Part shown: positions 8,574 to 16,977 of the stretch, piece after piece
Position numbering within the stretch: position 1 is the first letter of the stretch
Layout of the letters: the number at the start of each line of letters is the position of its first letter
Assembly (NCBI GenBank): GCA_016722045.1
Contig: JADKGY010000006.1
Location: 434,001-498,000, forward strand
Length of the DNA: 64,000 nt
Direction of reading: 5' to 3'
DNA from: Candidatus Opimibacter skivensis
Lineage (GTDB): Bacteria; Bacteroidota; Bacteroidia; Chitinophagales; Saprospiraceae
Translations under genes and position numbers: made by a program
Notes under the pieces: model-generated
What the model was told of the DNA's origin: nothing
Database searches by the model: none
Seen by the model: only the letters and a program-made list of their open reading frames with translations

Positions 8574-9647
8574 ATGAAGTTCACAATGATCACGATTAAA
8601 TGGTCAAATTTAATCTACCTGATGCCGCTTTTGGTCATCATATCCTGCCATCCCGATAAGACTACAAATATACCGGATGTGTCCGATATTCATGTCGATC
8701 TGAAGGTGACACGCTTTGAGCAGCTATTATTGGGGGATACGGCAATGGATGCGATAAAGCTTCAAAAACTGATGGATGACTATCCGGCCTTCTCAAAGGT
8801 CTATTTTGATCATGTCATGCCTATGGAGGATGATATCATCGTCAATACTGACCGGGAAACCCGCCTGAAGAGCATCCTGTATTGGATTAAACAGCCAGGT
8901 ACCCGATGGCTCTATGATACGGTCCAGCAAATATTTCCAAAACTGGATATGGTCGAAAAGGATCTGCAGACAGCTTTTACATATGCCAAATACTATTTCC
9001 CGGACAAAAAAACACCTCGGATATACACGACAGTTTCTGATTTTGGATACTTCCCGTTTATTTATTCAGAAGACAGCCTGACCGATGGCCTCGGGATAAG
9101 TCTGGAAATGTTCTTAGGTGATACATTCCCTTATTTGAAATACACAGGACTGAACAATGCATTCTCAGATTATCTGACTCGTTCGTACAACAAAGACCAT
9201 ATCGTCCGAAGAACACTGGATGTATGGGTTGATGATCTCGTGGGCCCTCCTGATGGTGTACGCCTACTGGACATCATGATCAATCATGGTAAAAAACTTT
9301 ATATCATGAAATCACTTTTGCCTGAAACACATGATTCTGTCATCATCGATTACCCACTTGTAAAATTAAAATGGGCAGAAGACAATGAGCGGAATATTTA
9401 TTATCAGTTTACTACGCAGGATATGCTCTATGAAACTTCGATGCGGAAAATCCAAAAGTTTGTAGGTCCGAGTCCTTCATCACCGGGCATGCCTGCTCAA
9501 TCACCTGGCAATACAGGTTCATGGCTTGGATGGCAGATCGTGAAAGCATACATGACGAAACATCCGGAGACGACTCTTCAACAATTGATCGCTATGAAGG
9601 ATGCGCAGGTGATTTTGGATCAGTCGGGATATCGGCCTCCGCGGTAA
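8574..9647 (+). CDS. gldB: Gliding motility lipoprotein GldB-like
   Basis: A 357-residue predicted lipoprotein. A hydrophobic N-terminus leads to the lipobox IISC, with Cys at about residue 25. The body matches the GldB family pattern: VTRFEQLLLGD, LMDDYPAFSKVYFDHVM, LPFTYAKYYFPDKKTPRIYTTVSDF-like strands, a DGLGISLEMFLGDTFPYLKY segment, and IVKAYMTKHPETTLQQLIAMKDAQVILDQSGYRPPR at the C-terminus. GldB is needed for gliding in Flavobacterium; in non-gliders the homologue may serve the cell envelope. gldC and nadE, its frequent neighbours, are absent here; a PorT-like barrel is divergent to it instead. Confidence 0.85.
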   Translation: MKFTMITIKWSNLIYLMPLLVIISCHPDKTTNIPDVSDIHVDLKVTRFEQLLLGDTAMDAIKLQKLMDDYPAFSKVYFDHVMPMEDDIIVNTDRETRLKSILYWIKQPGTRWLYDTVQQIFPKLDMVEKDLQTAFTYAKYYFPDKKTPRIYTTVSDFGYFPFIYSEDSLTDGLGISLEMFLGDTFPYLKYTGLNNAFSDYLTRSYNKDHIVRRTLDVWVDDLVGPPDGVRLLDIMINHGKKLYIMKSLLPETHDSVIIDYPLVKLKWAEDNERNIYYQFTTQDMLYETSMRKIQKFVGPSPSSPGMPAQSPGNTGSWLGWQIVKAYMTKHPETTLQQLIAMKDAQVILDQSGYRPPR

Positions 9648-9650
9648 GAG

Positions 9651-9775
9651 AGTGAGAGAATGTGATAATGTGATAATGTGTTAATGTGTTAATGTGATAA
9701 TGTGATATTGTGATAATGTGATAATGTGTTAATGTGTTAATGTGTTAATGTGTTAATGTGTTAATGTGATAATTT
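9651..9775. repeat. Tandem TAATGTG(A/T) minisatellite
   Basis: About 14 copies of an 8-9 base unit (TAATGTGA / TAATGTGT) begin right after the gldB stop. A short relative occurs at 25993-26025. No gene is visible in 9648-9963. Confidence 0.85.
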
Positions 9776-9778
9776 ATT

Positions 9779-9855
9779 TAGCTCCGTAGGAGCGACATCT
9801 CTGTAGCACGTAGTGCGAAAGAGGTTTTTGAGCTCCATCGGAGCGATATATTTTT
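9779..9855. repeat. GCTCCGTAGGAGC-type dispersed palindrome
   Basis: GCTCCGTAGGAGC is a short hairpin, followed by GTAGCACGTAGTGC and then GAGCTCCATCGGAGCGATAT, a second copy of the same type. The arrangement resembles dispersed REP-like elements common in Bacteroidota intergenic DNA (recollection, not searched). Confidence 0.5.
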
Positions 9856-9963
9856 TACACCTTAGCTTACAATTGTCTTCTATCCCTAACTTCAAATTTT
9901 ACTATTCATTGTTTTCCTTTATAATTCTATATTCGGCATTCGATATTCAAAATTCCTTTACCT

Positions 9964-10914
9964 ATGTCCAGAGCCATTCCATTAGTTGACCTCAAAAAAT
10001 TCACGACAGGTTCGGCAGATGATAAAAAAGCATTTGTCGATGAACTTGGTCATGCATTCCAGGAATGTGGCTTTGTAGGTGTGGTCAATCATGGCATATC
10101 AAAAGATCTTGTAGATCGATTTTATGCTGAGTCGAAAGCATTTTTCTCATTGCCGACAGAAGTAAAGAGCAAATACGAAGGAAAGAATCTCGCAGGACAG
10201 AGAGGATACACTTCTTTTGGAAAAGAGCATGCTAAACAAAGTAATGTCGGTGACCTAAAAGAATTTTTTCAGATCGGCCAGGAAGCTCCGGATGGTCATC
10301 CGCTGAAACCTGAATATCCGGACAATATGCACGTCAATGAGATACCAAAATTCGATAAGACAGGTGTTGAATTGTACAAAGCTTTTGAATCATCAGGAGC
10401 AAAGCTTTTACAGGCGATTGCACTTTATCTGAAATTGCCGGAAAATTATTTTGATGAAAAAATTGATATGGGCAATAGCATACTCCGGGCTATTCATTAT
10501 CCACCCATTACTCAGGAACCGAAATCTGCGATACGGGCTGAGCAACATGAAGACATCAATCTGATCACATTGCTTGTCGGTGCATCATCAGGTGGCCTTC
10601 AGATCCTTGATATGGAAAATAAATGGCTTGACATTGTCCCCGGCGAAGATGAAATTGTCGTCAACGTAGGTGATATGTTGCAGCGATTGACAAATAACTA
10701 TTTAAAATCCACAACGCATCGTGTCGTCAATCCACCTCGTGAAGAGTGGCATCGTCCACGTCTTTCGATTCCATTTTTTCTGCATCCAAAAAGTGATATG
10801 GATTTAACTTGTCTACCGGGTACAGTGACGAAAGAAAGACCCTTAGCCTATGAGCCGATTACTGCCGGAGAGTATTTGAATGAGAGACTCAGGGAGATCG
10901 GGTTGAAGAAGTGA
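9964..10914 (+). CDS. Isopenicillin N synthase-family 2-oxoglutarate/Fe(II) dioxygenase
   Basis: A non-haem iron oxygenase of 316 residues. The N-terminal DIOX_N part reads IPLVDLKKF, ECGFVGVVNHGISKDLVDRFY. The C-terminal jelly roll holds the iron triad: HxD in AEQHEDINLITLL and the distal His in STTHRVVNPP. RLSIPFFLHP contains the RxS cosubstrate site. The substrate cannot be read from sequence; bacterial members act on small metabolites and rarely on penicillin precursors. It stands alone between repeats upstream and an AT-rich gap (10915-11156) holding an A12 run. Confidence 0.9.
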   Translation: MSRAIPLVDLKKFTTGSADDKKAFVDELGHAFQECGFVGVVNHGISKDLVDRFYAESKAFFSLPTEVKSKYEGKNLAGQRGYTSFGKEHAKQSNVGDLKEFFQIGQEAPDGHPLKPEYPDNMHVNEIPKFDKTGVELYKAFESSGAKLLQAIALYLKLPENYFDEKIDMGNSILRAIHYPPITQEPKSAIRAEQHEDINLITLLVGASSGGLQILDMENKWLDIVPGEDEIVVNVGDMLQRLTNNYLKSTTHRVVNPPREEWHRPRLSIPFFLHPKSDMDLTCLPGTVTKERPLAYEPITAGEYLNERLREIGLKK

Positions 10915-11156
10915 GTAAGAATAGTTTGTAAATACTTATTCAATCGTTTATGAGACTAAAATGATCACGTCTATTTTATTCATACTGTTATACTTTAAAA
11001 GAATAATTATTGATAATCAGCAAGTTAGATGTTCAGTAATACTATTCTCACAAAAAAAAAAAACGATACTCTTTGAACCAAATTTTAGATTTTTAAATTA
11101 CTCCAAGATTAAAGGCTAAAAAATTGAATCTTTGTAAACGCTAAACAATCCAAAAA

Positions 11157-11606
11157 ATGGTTATGGCAAAAACTACAAAATCTTCAACTAAACAGGCATC
11201 CACGCCAGATCCCATCAGATCAACTCATAGCAAGGGAGGAAAGAAAAAGGCACAAGGACGTACACCTGAGAAAGTTAATCCAACTAGGTCACTAAGTGGA
11301 GTACCAAGTAATTCATCAAGAAGAAAAATAAAAGTTAATGGCGTCTCTCAGCCTAAGTCGCCGGAACAGGCCATTCAATTAGCCCGAACTTATCTAATTA
11401 ATCTCCTAGACCTCACTGAAGAACCAATTCTTGAAGAGATTGAAAAAAGCAAAGACAAACACTGGTATATTACTTATAGTATTTCTGACGCAGCAAAAGG
11501 GAATTACAGTTTATTGCCATTAATACCCAGAAAATATAAAACGTTAAAGATCGATGCATTGACTGGTGAGCTGATTTCAATTTCAATACATGATGGCAAA
11601 AGGTAA
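11157..11606 (+). CDS. Unknown protein with basic disordered N-terminus
   Basis: A 149-residue protein. Residues 1-70 are low-complexity, Ser/Thr/Lys-rich and probably disordered (MAKTTKSSTKQASTPDP, SKGGKKKAQGRTPEK). The C-terminal ~80 residues look folded: a helix (SPEQAIQLARTYLINLL), then a Trp-containing strand (KHWYITYSIS) and a final strand pair (RKYKTLKIDALTGELISISIH). This layout weakly recalls the GvpO-like fold, but I would not name it so. A second Met at codon 3 is an alternative start. It overlaps the next gene by 17 bases, suggesting coexpression with the PIN-like protein. Confidence 0.65.
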   Translation: MVMAKTTKSSTKQASTPDPIRSTHSKGGKKKAQGRTPEKVNPTRSLSGVPSNSSRRKIKVNGVSQPKSPEQAIQLARTYLINLLDLTEEPILEEIEKSKDKHWYITYSISDAAKGNYSLLPLIPRKYKTLKIDALTGELISISIHDGKR

Positions 11607-12090
11607 CGTCAGCGCCCAACTTGGAACATATTCCACTCAAGCAGTTGTAGTTGATTCAAATCTTTTTATTCTATACTTGGTAGGACTATTTAACATTGGA
11701 GAAATAGAACTTTTTGAAAAATCTAAACATTATGGTGAAAAACAATTTAACCTATTAATCAAGGTCTTAGCCTCCTATAAAAAAATTATTATTACTCAAC
11801 CAATTTTAACTGAAGCTACCAACCATTTGGATAAATTGAATAGAAAATATAATACTGTTTTTTACAGATCAATTCTGGATTCTTTGCTAAAATTTGATGA
11901 TACTTCGAACAATACTTTCGATATTTTGAATGGAACTGCATTTTTTGAATTAGGGTTTGCAGATTCTTCATTAGAAATTTTGAGCCAACAATATGTTGTA
12001 TTAACAGATGATACTGATTTGTATGGTCATATTATATCAAAAAGTGGAAAAGCCATTTTCTGGAAACATTTAGATCCACGTAACTATTGA
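11590..12090 (+). CDS. PIN-like domain protein
   Basis: A 166-residue protein with the acidic spacing of PIN nucleases: an early Asp in VVVDSNLFILYL, a helix with Glu in ITQPILTEATNHL, and a late pair in VVLTDDTDLYG. These would coordinate metal for RNA cleavage. It overlaps the upstream gene by 17 bases, so translation is probably coupled. In many toxin-antitoxin loci a small upstream gene inhibits a PIN ribonuclease, but the upstream protein here is not a known antitoxin type. Function as a toxin is an inference. The base composition is lower in GC than the neighbours, which hints at transfer. Confidence 0.65.
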   Translation: MMAKGNVSAQLGTYSTQAVVVDSNLFILYLVGLFNIGEIELFEKSKHYGEKQFNLLIKVLASYKKIIITQPILTEATNHLDKLNRKYNTVFYRSILDSLLKFDDTSNNTFDILNGTAFFELGFADSSLEILSQQYVVLTDDTDLYGHIISKSGKAIFWKHLDPRNY

Positions 12091-12167
12091 AATAAAATTT
12101 ATATAGTAATTAGAAAAATGAATCAGTAACTGAATACTGTTTACCGCTTACTGTTTACTTTTTGCTT

Positions 12168-12488
12168 TTACTCCAGTCCTTTCCACATATCCTCTTTCCC
12201 CGACGAATACATTTTCCTCGTTTTTATCTTTTCCTTTTGTCTGTCAATGATCAGTTGCGCGATTCCACGGGCAGCGGGTACGGTGGATGATCTTAGTGCA
12301 CGCTGAATTTTATATTCTTCAACATCAAGCCGGTAAAGAGAACTCAATAATAAATCAAGATTGTCTCTGATCAGTTCTTCAACACGTGTGGTAAATAAAT
12401 CTAATAGAGCTTCTTCATCAAGGATGGAATCAAATTCTGGGATCAGCGCTTTAAGCGGATCAGATGCATCCTCTTCTATTTCCATCAT
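12168..12488 (-). CDS. Unknown acidic helical protein
   Basis: A 106-residue, almost wholly alpha-helical protein with an acidic N-terminal half (MMEIEEDASDPLKALIPEFD, DEEALLDLFTTRVEELIRDNLDLLLSSLYRLDVEE) and a basic C-terminal half (IDRQKEKIKTRKMY). It starts 5 bases after the stop of the adenylating-enzyme gene and shares its strand, so the two form an operon. It may be a small conserved Bacteroidota protein; function unknown. Confidence 0.75.
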   Translation of the reverse strand: MMEIEEDASDPLKALIPEFDSILDEEALLDLFTTRVEELIRDNLDLLLSSLYRLDVEEYKIQRALRSSTVPAARGIAQLIIDRQKEKIKTRKMYSSGKEDMWKGLE

Positions 12489-12492
12489 GATG

Positions 12493-14055
12493 TCAGATTG
12501 GGTTTTCTTGTCGTTGTGGGTGTCCGAGTAGTCCCAGTACTTCTTCGAGGATGATGCGGTCGTTGGATAGTCTCGGGATTTTAGCCTGGCTACCCATTTT
12601 CCCTTTTTTCTGCAGCCATTTGTTAAATGTTCCTTTTGGCAATGCTGTAATTTTCAACCGGTCCAGGGCAAGACTTTGATATCGCTTTGCTTCGTAATCA
12701 CCATTCAGATTTTGAAGATTGCGATCAAGCTTATCTGCGAACATTTCGAGATCAATTGGCGCATGATCAAATTCGATAAGCCAGTGATGTCCGCCTTTTC
12801 CTTCGATCGTCATATGGACGGGAGCAACAGTATAATCAGAGACAGAGGCATTCATGCTTTTGGAGGTGAGTTCAATGGCTCTGTCTGTATTGTCCACCAT
12901 CACTTCTTCGCCGAATGTATTGATGTATTGACGTGTTCGACCTGTGACACAGAGTCTGTGCGGATTCGTAGATGTGAATGAAACAGTGTCACCGATCTTA
13001 TATCGCCACAGGCCGCCATTGGTTGTGATCACCATGGCATATGGTTTACCTGTCTCAACTTCTTTCAGAGGAATTGCTTCAGGATTCGGATGATGCCAGT
13101 TTTCTTCCGGAATAAATTCGTAGTAGATACCATTGTCAGGAAAAAGAAGAAGGCCTTCTTTCCGGTCGTTCGTATCCTGTGATGCAAAATAACCTTCAGA
13201 GGCATTGTAGATCTCGTGATAGGAGAACTGCTCTGATGGAAAAATTTTCCGAAACTGTTCTTCGTAAGGACCGAAGCCTACGCCACCATGCATGTATACG
13301 GATGCGTGTGGCCAGACTTCAAGCATATTCTTTGCACCGGTGATCTCGAGGATCCTGCGCATCAGTACAAGCGTCCAGGTCGGCACACCGGCAAAAACAC
13401 CGACATCCTGTTTGCTGCACACATTGGCCATGATCTCTATCTTCTTTTCCCATTCCGGCATCAGGGAGATCTTGGGTCGCGGGGTGAAGAAGGGTCGGCC
13501 GATCCAGGGCATATGATGGAGCATGATCGCGGATACGTCTGCGTATCGTATGTCCGGGTGTGGAGTGCGTGATATGCTTCCTGTCAATACCAGATTTTTA
13601 TCTGCAAATACGCGGACTTCCGGATTCCGGTGATAGAGCAATGCCAGGCTATACCAGCCGGCACGGTTGTGCGTATGATTGAGATGTTCGGTGGTGACGG
13701 GTATAAATTTGCTTTTATCGGCTGTGGTGCCTGATGATTTGGCAAACCAGGTGACAAGGCCGGGCCAGAGGACATTGGTCTCGCCTTCCATCATCCGCAG
13801 GATCTGATCGCGGATGGCGTCATAATTCCGGATGGGTATTTGAGCCGCAAAGTCCTTATAATTTCGGATCGTGGAGAAGCCAAATTCTTTTCCGACTTCC
13901 GTATGCTTAGCCTTCTGAAGGAATGACCGGACCATTGTGTCCTGTAGGCCGTGGATGTTTTGCTCCGCAAGTTGCAACCTCCGATGGAGGTCGGAGAGGT
14001 AACGGGAAACTACGGAGTTGATCAGGCTTCTTGGTCGCATACCTTGGTTGGTCAC
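12493..14055 (-). CDS. GH3 auxin-responsive promoter family adenylating enzyme
   Basis: A 520-residue member of the GH3 (JAR1-like) acyl-adenylate family, which activates carboxylic acids with ATP and may join them to amines. Seen motifs: the P-loop-like ATP site KSSGTTADKSKFIPVT, the central NASEGYFA, LRYKIGD-type LWRYKIGDTVSF with RLCVTGRTRQYINTFGEEV, and a C-terminal KGTFNKWLQKKGKMGSQAKIPRL. Bacterial members have no known plant-hormone role, and the substrate here is unknown. It is the first gene of a two-gene operon with the small helical protein downstream. Confidence 0.92.
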   Translation of the reverse strand: MTNQGMRPRSLINSVVSRYLSDLHRRLQLAEQNIHGLQDTMVRSFLQKAKHTEVGKEFGFSTIRNYKDFAAQIPIRNYDAIRDQILRMMEGETNVLWPGLVTWFAKSSGTTADKSKFIPVTTEHLNHTHNRAGWYSLALLYHRNPEVRVFADKNLVLTGSISRTPHPDIRYADVSAIMLHHMPWIGRPFFTPRPKISLMPEWEKKIEIMANVCSKQDVGVFAGVPTWTLVLMRRILEITGAKNMLEVWPHASVYMHGGVGFGPYEEQFRKIFPSEQFSYHEIYNASEGYFASQDTNDRKEGLLLFPDNGIYYEFIPEENWHHPNPEAIPLKEVETGKPYAMVITTNGGLWRYKIGDTVSFTSTNPHRLCVTGRTRQYINTFGEEVMVDNTDRAIELTSKSMNASVSDYTVAPVHMTIEGKGGHHWLIEFDHAPIDLEMFADKLDRNLQNLNGDYEAKRYQSLALDRLKITALPKGTFNKWLQKKGKMGSQAKIPRLSNDRIILEEVLGLLGHPQRQENPI

Positions 14056-14202
14056 ACTAAAATATCAAAAAATCCCTAAGGATTAGAGATTACTGCTTTA
14101 GAATGACAACTGTCATCTGATAAAATGCTTTCCTTACCATTCCAAATTCTTCATTCTTTATTCCTCTTCTTAATTCTAAATTCGATATTCCTTATTCTGT
14201 GA

Positions 14203-15702
14203 TTACTGTATGGCTTTCTTCATTATACCCCACAAGACCTCATAGGGTATGATCTCCGTTTCAATATTTTCACCTGAGCCTGCGAGCTTGACCTGTTCCA
14301 ACTGCTTATATAGGTCGCTGGTATATCGTTCTGTCCGGATCGGATTGAAATCGGCTTTTGTCATCTGGACTACCATTTTGATCATACAATTGCTACGGAA
14401 GGTGTCATCTTTCCGGAGGTATTTGTAGGCATATTGTTTTAGCGAGTCAATCCGGTCGATGATAGCATTATAATTTTTTCGCTGCAGGAGGAAACCGATA
14501 TGCATGAGGAGGATGCTGACATTGATGCCCAGCTTGTCCTTACTGAACACCGGGATAGCATTTAGAAACTTACCGATTTTGAATTCTGGGAGGACCTTTA
14601 CCATTTTGATCGGATCTCCGGCTAAACCGGCATTAACAATCAAATGGATGTACCCTAAAGTGGCTCCAAACAATTCCTTATGATTTCCGCCAAGTTTTGA
14701 AAATCCCGGATCTTCGAGCATTAGTTTGATCAACTTTATTGCATTTCCATAATCAGCTTTATAAAGAAGCGCTTTGAGTTTGTAATGAGCAATAAAGTAC
14801 CAACCTAAGGATCCGGAAGGGAGGTTTTTCATGTCTTTTGTTCCGATAGAGATCGATTCTTCAAACCTTCCCAATTGAATTAAAGCAAATGCCCTTCTTA
14901 AATTAATATTTTGAAGGATAATATTCGATTTATTTTTTGACTTTATTAACTCCTTGTAAGTTTTATCTGATAGTTGAAAAATCGAATTATAATCATTTTG
15001 CGATTCATATAAAGCAATTTTTACCTTATATCTTAAGTCCTTAAAAAAAATAGTATTAATGTTCGTCATTTTATCCAATTCAATTACATAATTTTTAAAC
15101 TTAATTTCAGTTGCTTTGTCCAATTTAGCAAAAGATTTTAATTGTATACTCTGTAATTCAAGGTAATAGTTTTCAGCCCTTATTTCCCAATAAAGAATAT
15201 TTAAATAATCTCTTTCAATTTTTAAATATTTATTTAACTTTTTTTTGTCAAATTCCTTTGAACCATAATGTCTCACTAACATCCTAGCCAAAATAATTAC
15301 GTTTTCTGTTGAATCATATTTAATGGCCTTAACAATTGCTCTTTCTGCAATATCGATAGCCAATCTCGTAATTTTTTGCTGCGTTAAAAATTTTACAGCA
15401 ATGGTATACCGATATTGATTCATTGATGAATTAACCCTAGAATATTCAGGTTCAAGTTTGTTAGAATGAAGCAAGGTTGCTTTGATTAGGATATCCTTCA
15501 ATTTTGATTTTACGCGTGAAAAGGTTGCAAGATTACTTTTCCCATAAAGAATTTTCATCGCTTGAGAATCATTCACTATCTTATCAGAAAATACAATTGA
15601 ATAGAGCTTAGTAAGAGAATTATCAATTTGATTAGGCAACAATGCTTCTATAATTGGCTTGACTTCTAAATTAAACCTTGCTAGCTCGAAAAGTGTTTGC
15701 AT
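14203..15702 (-). CDS. Unknown alpha-helical repeat protein, paralogue A
   Basis: A 499-residue, soluble-looking protein with no signal peptide. It has many paired amphipathic helices (IALYESQNDYNSIFQLSD, RRAFALIQLGRFEESISIG, LKALLYKADYGNAIKLIKLML) that look TPR-like without a clean consensus. It is clearly homologous to the 497-residue gene at 16978-18471. About half the positions agree overall, and the last ~115 residues agree far more (GINVSILLMHI, KMVxQMTKADFNPIRTERYT, KLAGSGENIETEIIPYEVLW). No enzyme motif or HTH is seen. The 5' part is AT-rich compared with the 3' part. Function unknown. Confidence 0.8.
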   Translation of the reverse strand: MQTLFELARFNLEVKPIIEALLPNQIDNSLTKLYSIVFSDKIVNDSQAMKILYGKSNLATFSRVKSKLKDILIKATLLHSNKLEPEYSRVNSSMNQYRYTIAVKFLTQQKITRLAIDIAERAIVKAIKYDSTENVIILARMLVRHYGSKEFDKKKLNKYLKIERDYLNILYWEIRAENYYLELQSIQLKSFAKLDKATEIKFKNYVIELDKMTNINTIFFKDLRYKVKIALYESQNDYNSIFQLSDKTYKELIKSKNKSNIILQNINLRRAFALIQLGRFEESISIGTKDMKNLPSGSLGWYFIAHYKLKALLYKADYGNAIKLIKLMLEDPGFSKLGGNHKELFGATLGYIHLIVNAGLAGDPIKMVKVLPEFKIGKFLNAIPVFSKDKLGINVSILLMHIGFLLQRKNYNAIIDRIDSLKQYAYKYLRKDDTFRSNCMIKMVVQMTKADFNPIRTERYTSDLYKQLEQVKLAGSGENIETEIIPYEVLWGIMKKAIQ

Positions 15703-16039
15703 ATTATATTGTATATATAGCTATAAATCAATGTTTTATAAATTATTTTTACAAATTTCTAAGTAAAAAGTACGACATTTTACACCATTTATTTCTTTTA
15801 TTTCCAAAAAAATGACACAATCTTTACTTCCATAATTACAAGGAGAAATATTCATATTGAGAATCGTGAGAAAGGCCATACAACTCATTTTTTCCTACTT
15901 AAGTCGAGTTTTGTTCATAATGGCTTTGGTAGTGCTACAACTATAGATAGATCTCTTTTTCATTTACTTGTTATCAAATAATTAAAAGATCAATTGAAAA
16001 ATAAATAGCCAAATTATCTAACAATAAAATCCTAAATAA

Positions 16040-16303
16040 ATGAAAATTACAGCTCTAACAGCAATCTTATTTCCAATAATATTTACAATTATTACAATAT
16101 TATGCGGAATCGATAAATTAGTTTGCTTTAATATTTATAATAATCACAGCAGAATCCAGAACAAAACAAATAAATATATCTTAATATCCATTCACAACAA
16201 TCATAGATTTACCCCTCATAACGATACTCTAATTAATAAAATGAATTTACCGGCGAATTCATTGTTATTTAATACTAACTCCACCAACATCACCAACTAT
16301 TAA
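16040..16303 (+). CDS. Doubtful small secreted protein
   Basis: An 87-codon ORF with a hydrophobic, signal-like start (MKITALTAILFPIIFTIITI) followed by an Asn/Ile/His-rich polar tail. The region is extremely AT-rich, so an open frame of this length could be chance. It sits between two minus-strand genes of the paralogue region. The remaining DNA in 15703-16473 is AT-rich with no other clear feature. Confidence 0.25.
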   Translation: MKITALTAILFPIIFTIITILCGIDKLVCFNIYNNHSRIQNKTNKYILISIHNNHRFTPHNDTLINKMNLPANSLLFNTNSTNITNY

Positions 16304-16431
16304 ATTAAGAATATAGAATTAACTCCTTGGATCTTCTTTATATAAAATTCAATATTATCTAAAATATGTATTAGTGTTTATTTTTAATAAATATATAAAA
16401 TTAAAATTTTTATATTAGTTTTATTGATGAT

Positions 16432-16455
16432 CTCCGGAAGGAAAACCTTCCGGAG
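16432..16455 (-). terminator. Hairpin after the small lipoprotein gene
   Basis: A perfect 10-bp stem (CTCCGGAAGG / CCTTCCGGAG) with an AAAA loop lies 18 bases past the lipoprotein stop on the minus strand. An AT-rich but not purely T tail follows. It is the only GC-rich block in the surrounding ~400 bases. Confidence 0.55.
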
Positions 16456-16473
16456 CTATATTTTCACCACTTT

Positions 16474-16815
16474 CTAACATCCTTCAATCTCATCTCCAAT
16501 AATTTTAGTAACAATATAAATTTTGGGCCCATCATATTGTGTTGTAAGATGATACTCCCAAAAACCCAGGTTAGTCTGTCCATAATAGGAGCAAGTCAGG
16601 ATCTGACTAAGGGGAATATTGTCCCTCGTAGAAACTTTCTGTTTGATTAACTCGATACTAACAGGACCGTCTGTCCGACTCTTAATACGTATTTCCTTTG
16701 ATGCTATCTCAGCATTTGGTACTACCAGTTCCTCGGTACATGCGTTGAATGACGAAGCCAGGATAGCCAGTAAAATGCCATAGAAGAAGGAGCTGAAATT
16801 GAATACATTTTTCAT
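16474..16815 (-). CDS. Small predicted lipoprotein ending IIGDEIEGC
   Basis: A 113-residue exported protein with a signal (YGILLAILASSFNAC) leading to a Cys at about residue 26, a loose lipobox. The mature part has alternating strands (KEIRIKSRTDGPVSIELI, FWEYHLTTQYDGPKIYIVTK) and ends IIGDEIEGC. Nine C-terminal residues almost match the end of the 21-codon ORF at 19025-19090. The gene lies between the two large paralogues on the same strand, 162 bases from the start-proximal neighbour, and has a hairpin at its 3' end. Function unknown. Confidence 0.65.
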   Translation of the reverse strand: MKNVFNFSSFFYGILLAILASSFNACTEELVVPNAEIASKEIRIKSRTDGPVSIELIKQKVSTRDNIPLSQILTCSYYGQTNLGFWEYHLTTQYDGPKIYIVTKIIGDEIEGC

Positions 16816-16977
16816 AGTTATGCGGATTGAGTTTTTATTTTTAGGTGTAGAAATGCCAAATACCTCCCAGGCCTAGTGACATGGGATCAAATTGATGGAC
16901 AAAAAATGATTTATGGGGTCTTGAGGAAGCTAAATTATGCGCTTTCAGGCACTATTAAGGCATTGAATCTCTTTTTT

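Noticed and set aside
11157..11606. Gas-vesicle GvpO
   Set aside because: Only the general helix-strand order of the C-terminal part is similar; no gas-vesicle genes are near and key residues could not be confirmed.
15857..15946. A 30-codon hydrophobic ORF with AAGGAG 11 bases upstream
   Set aside because: The TTG or GTG start, the very AT-rich context and the absence of any family make it unsafe to call, though the Shine-Dalgarno-like string is unusual here.
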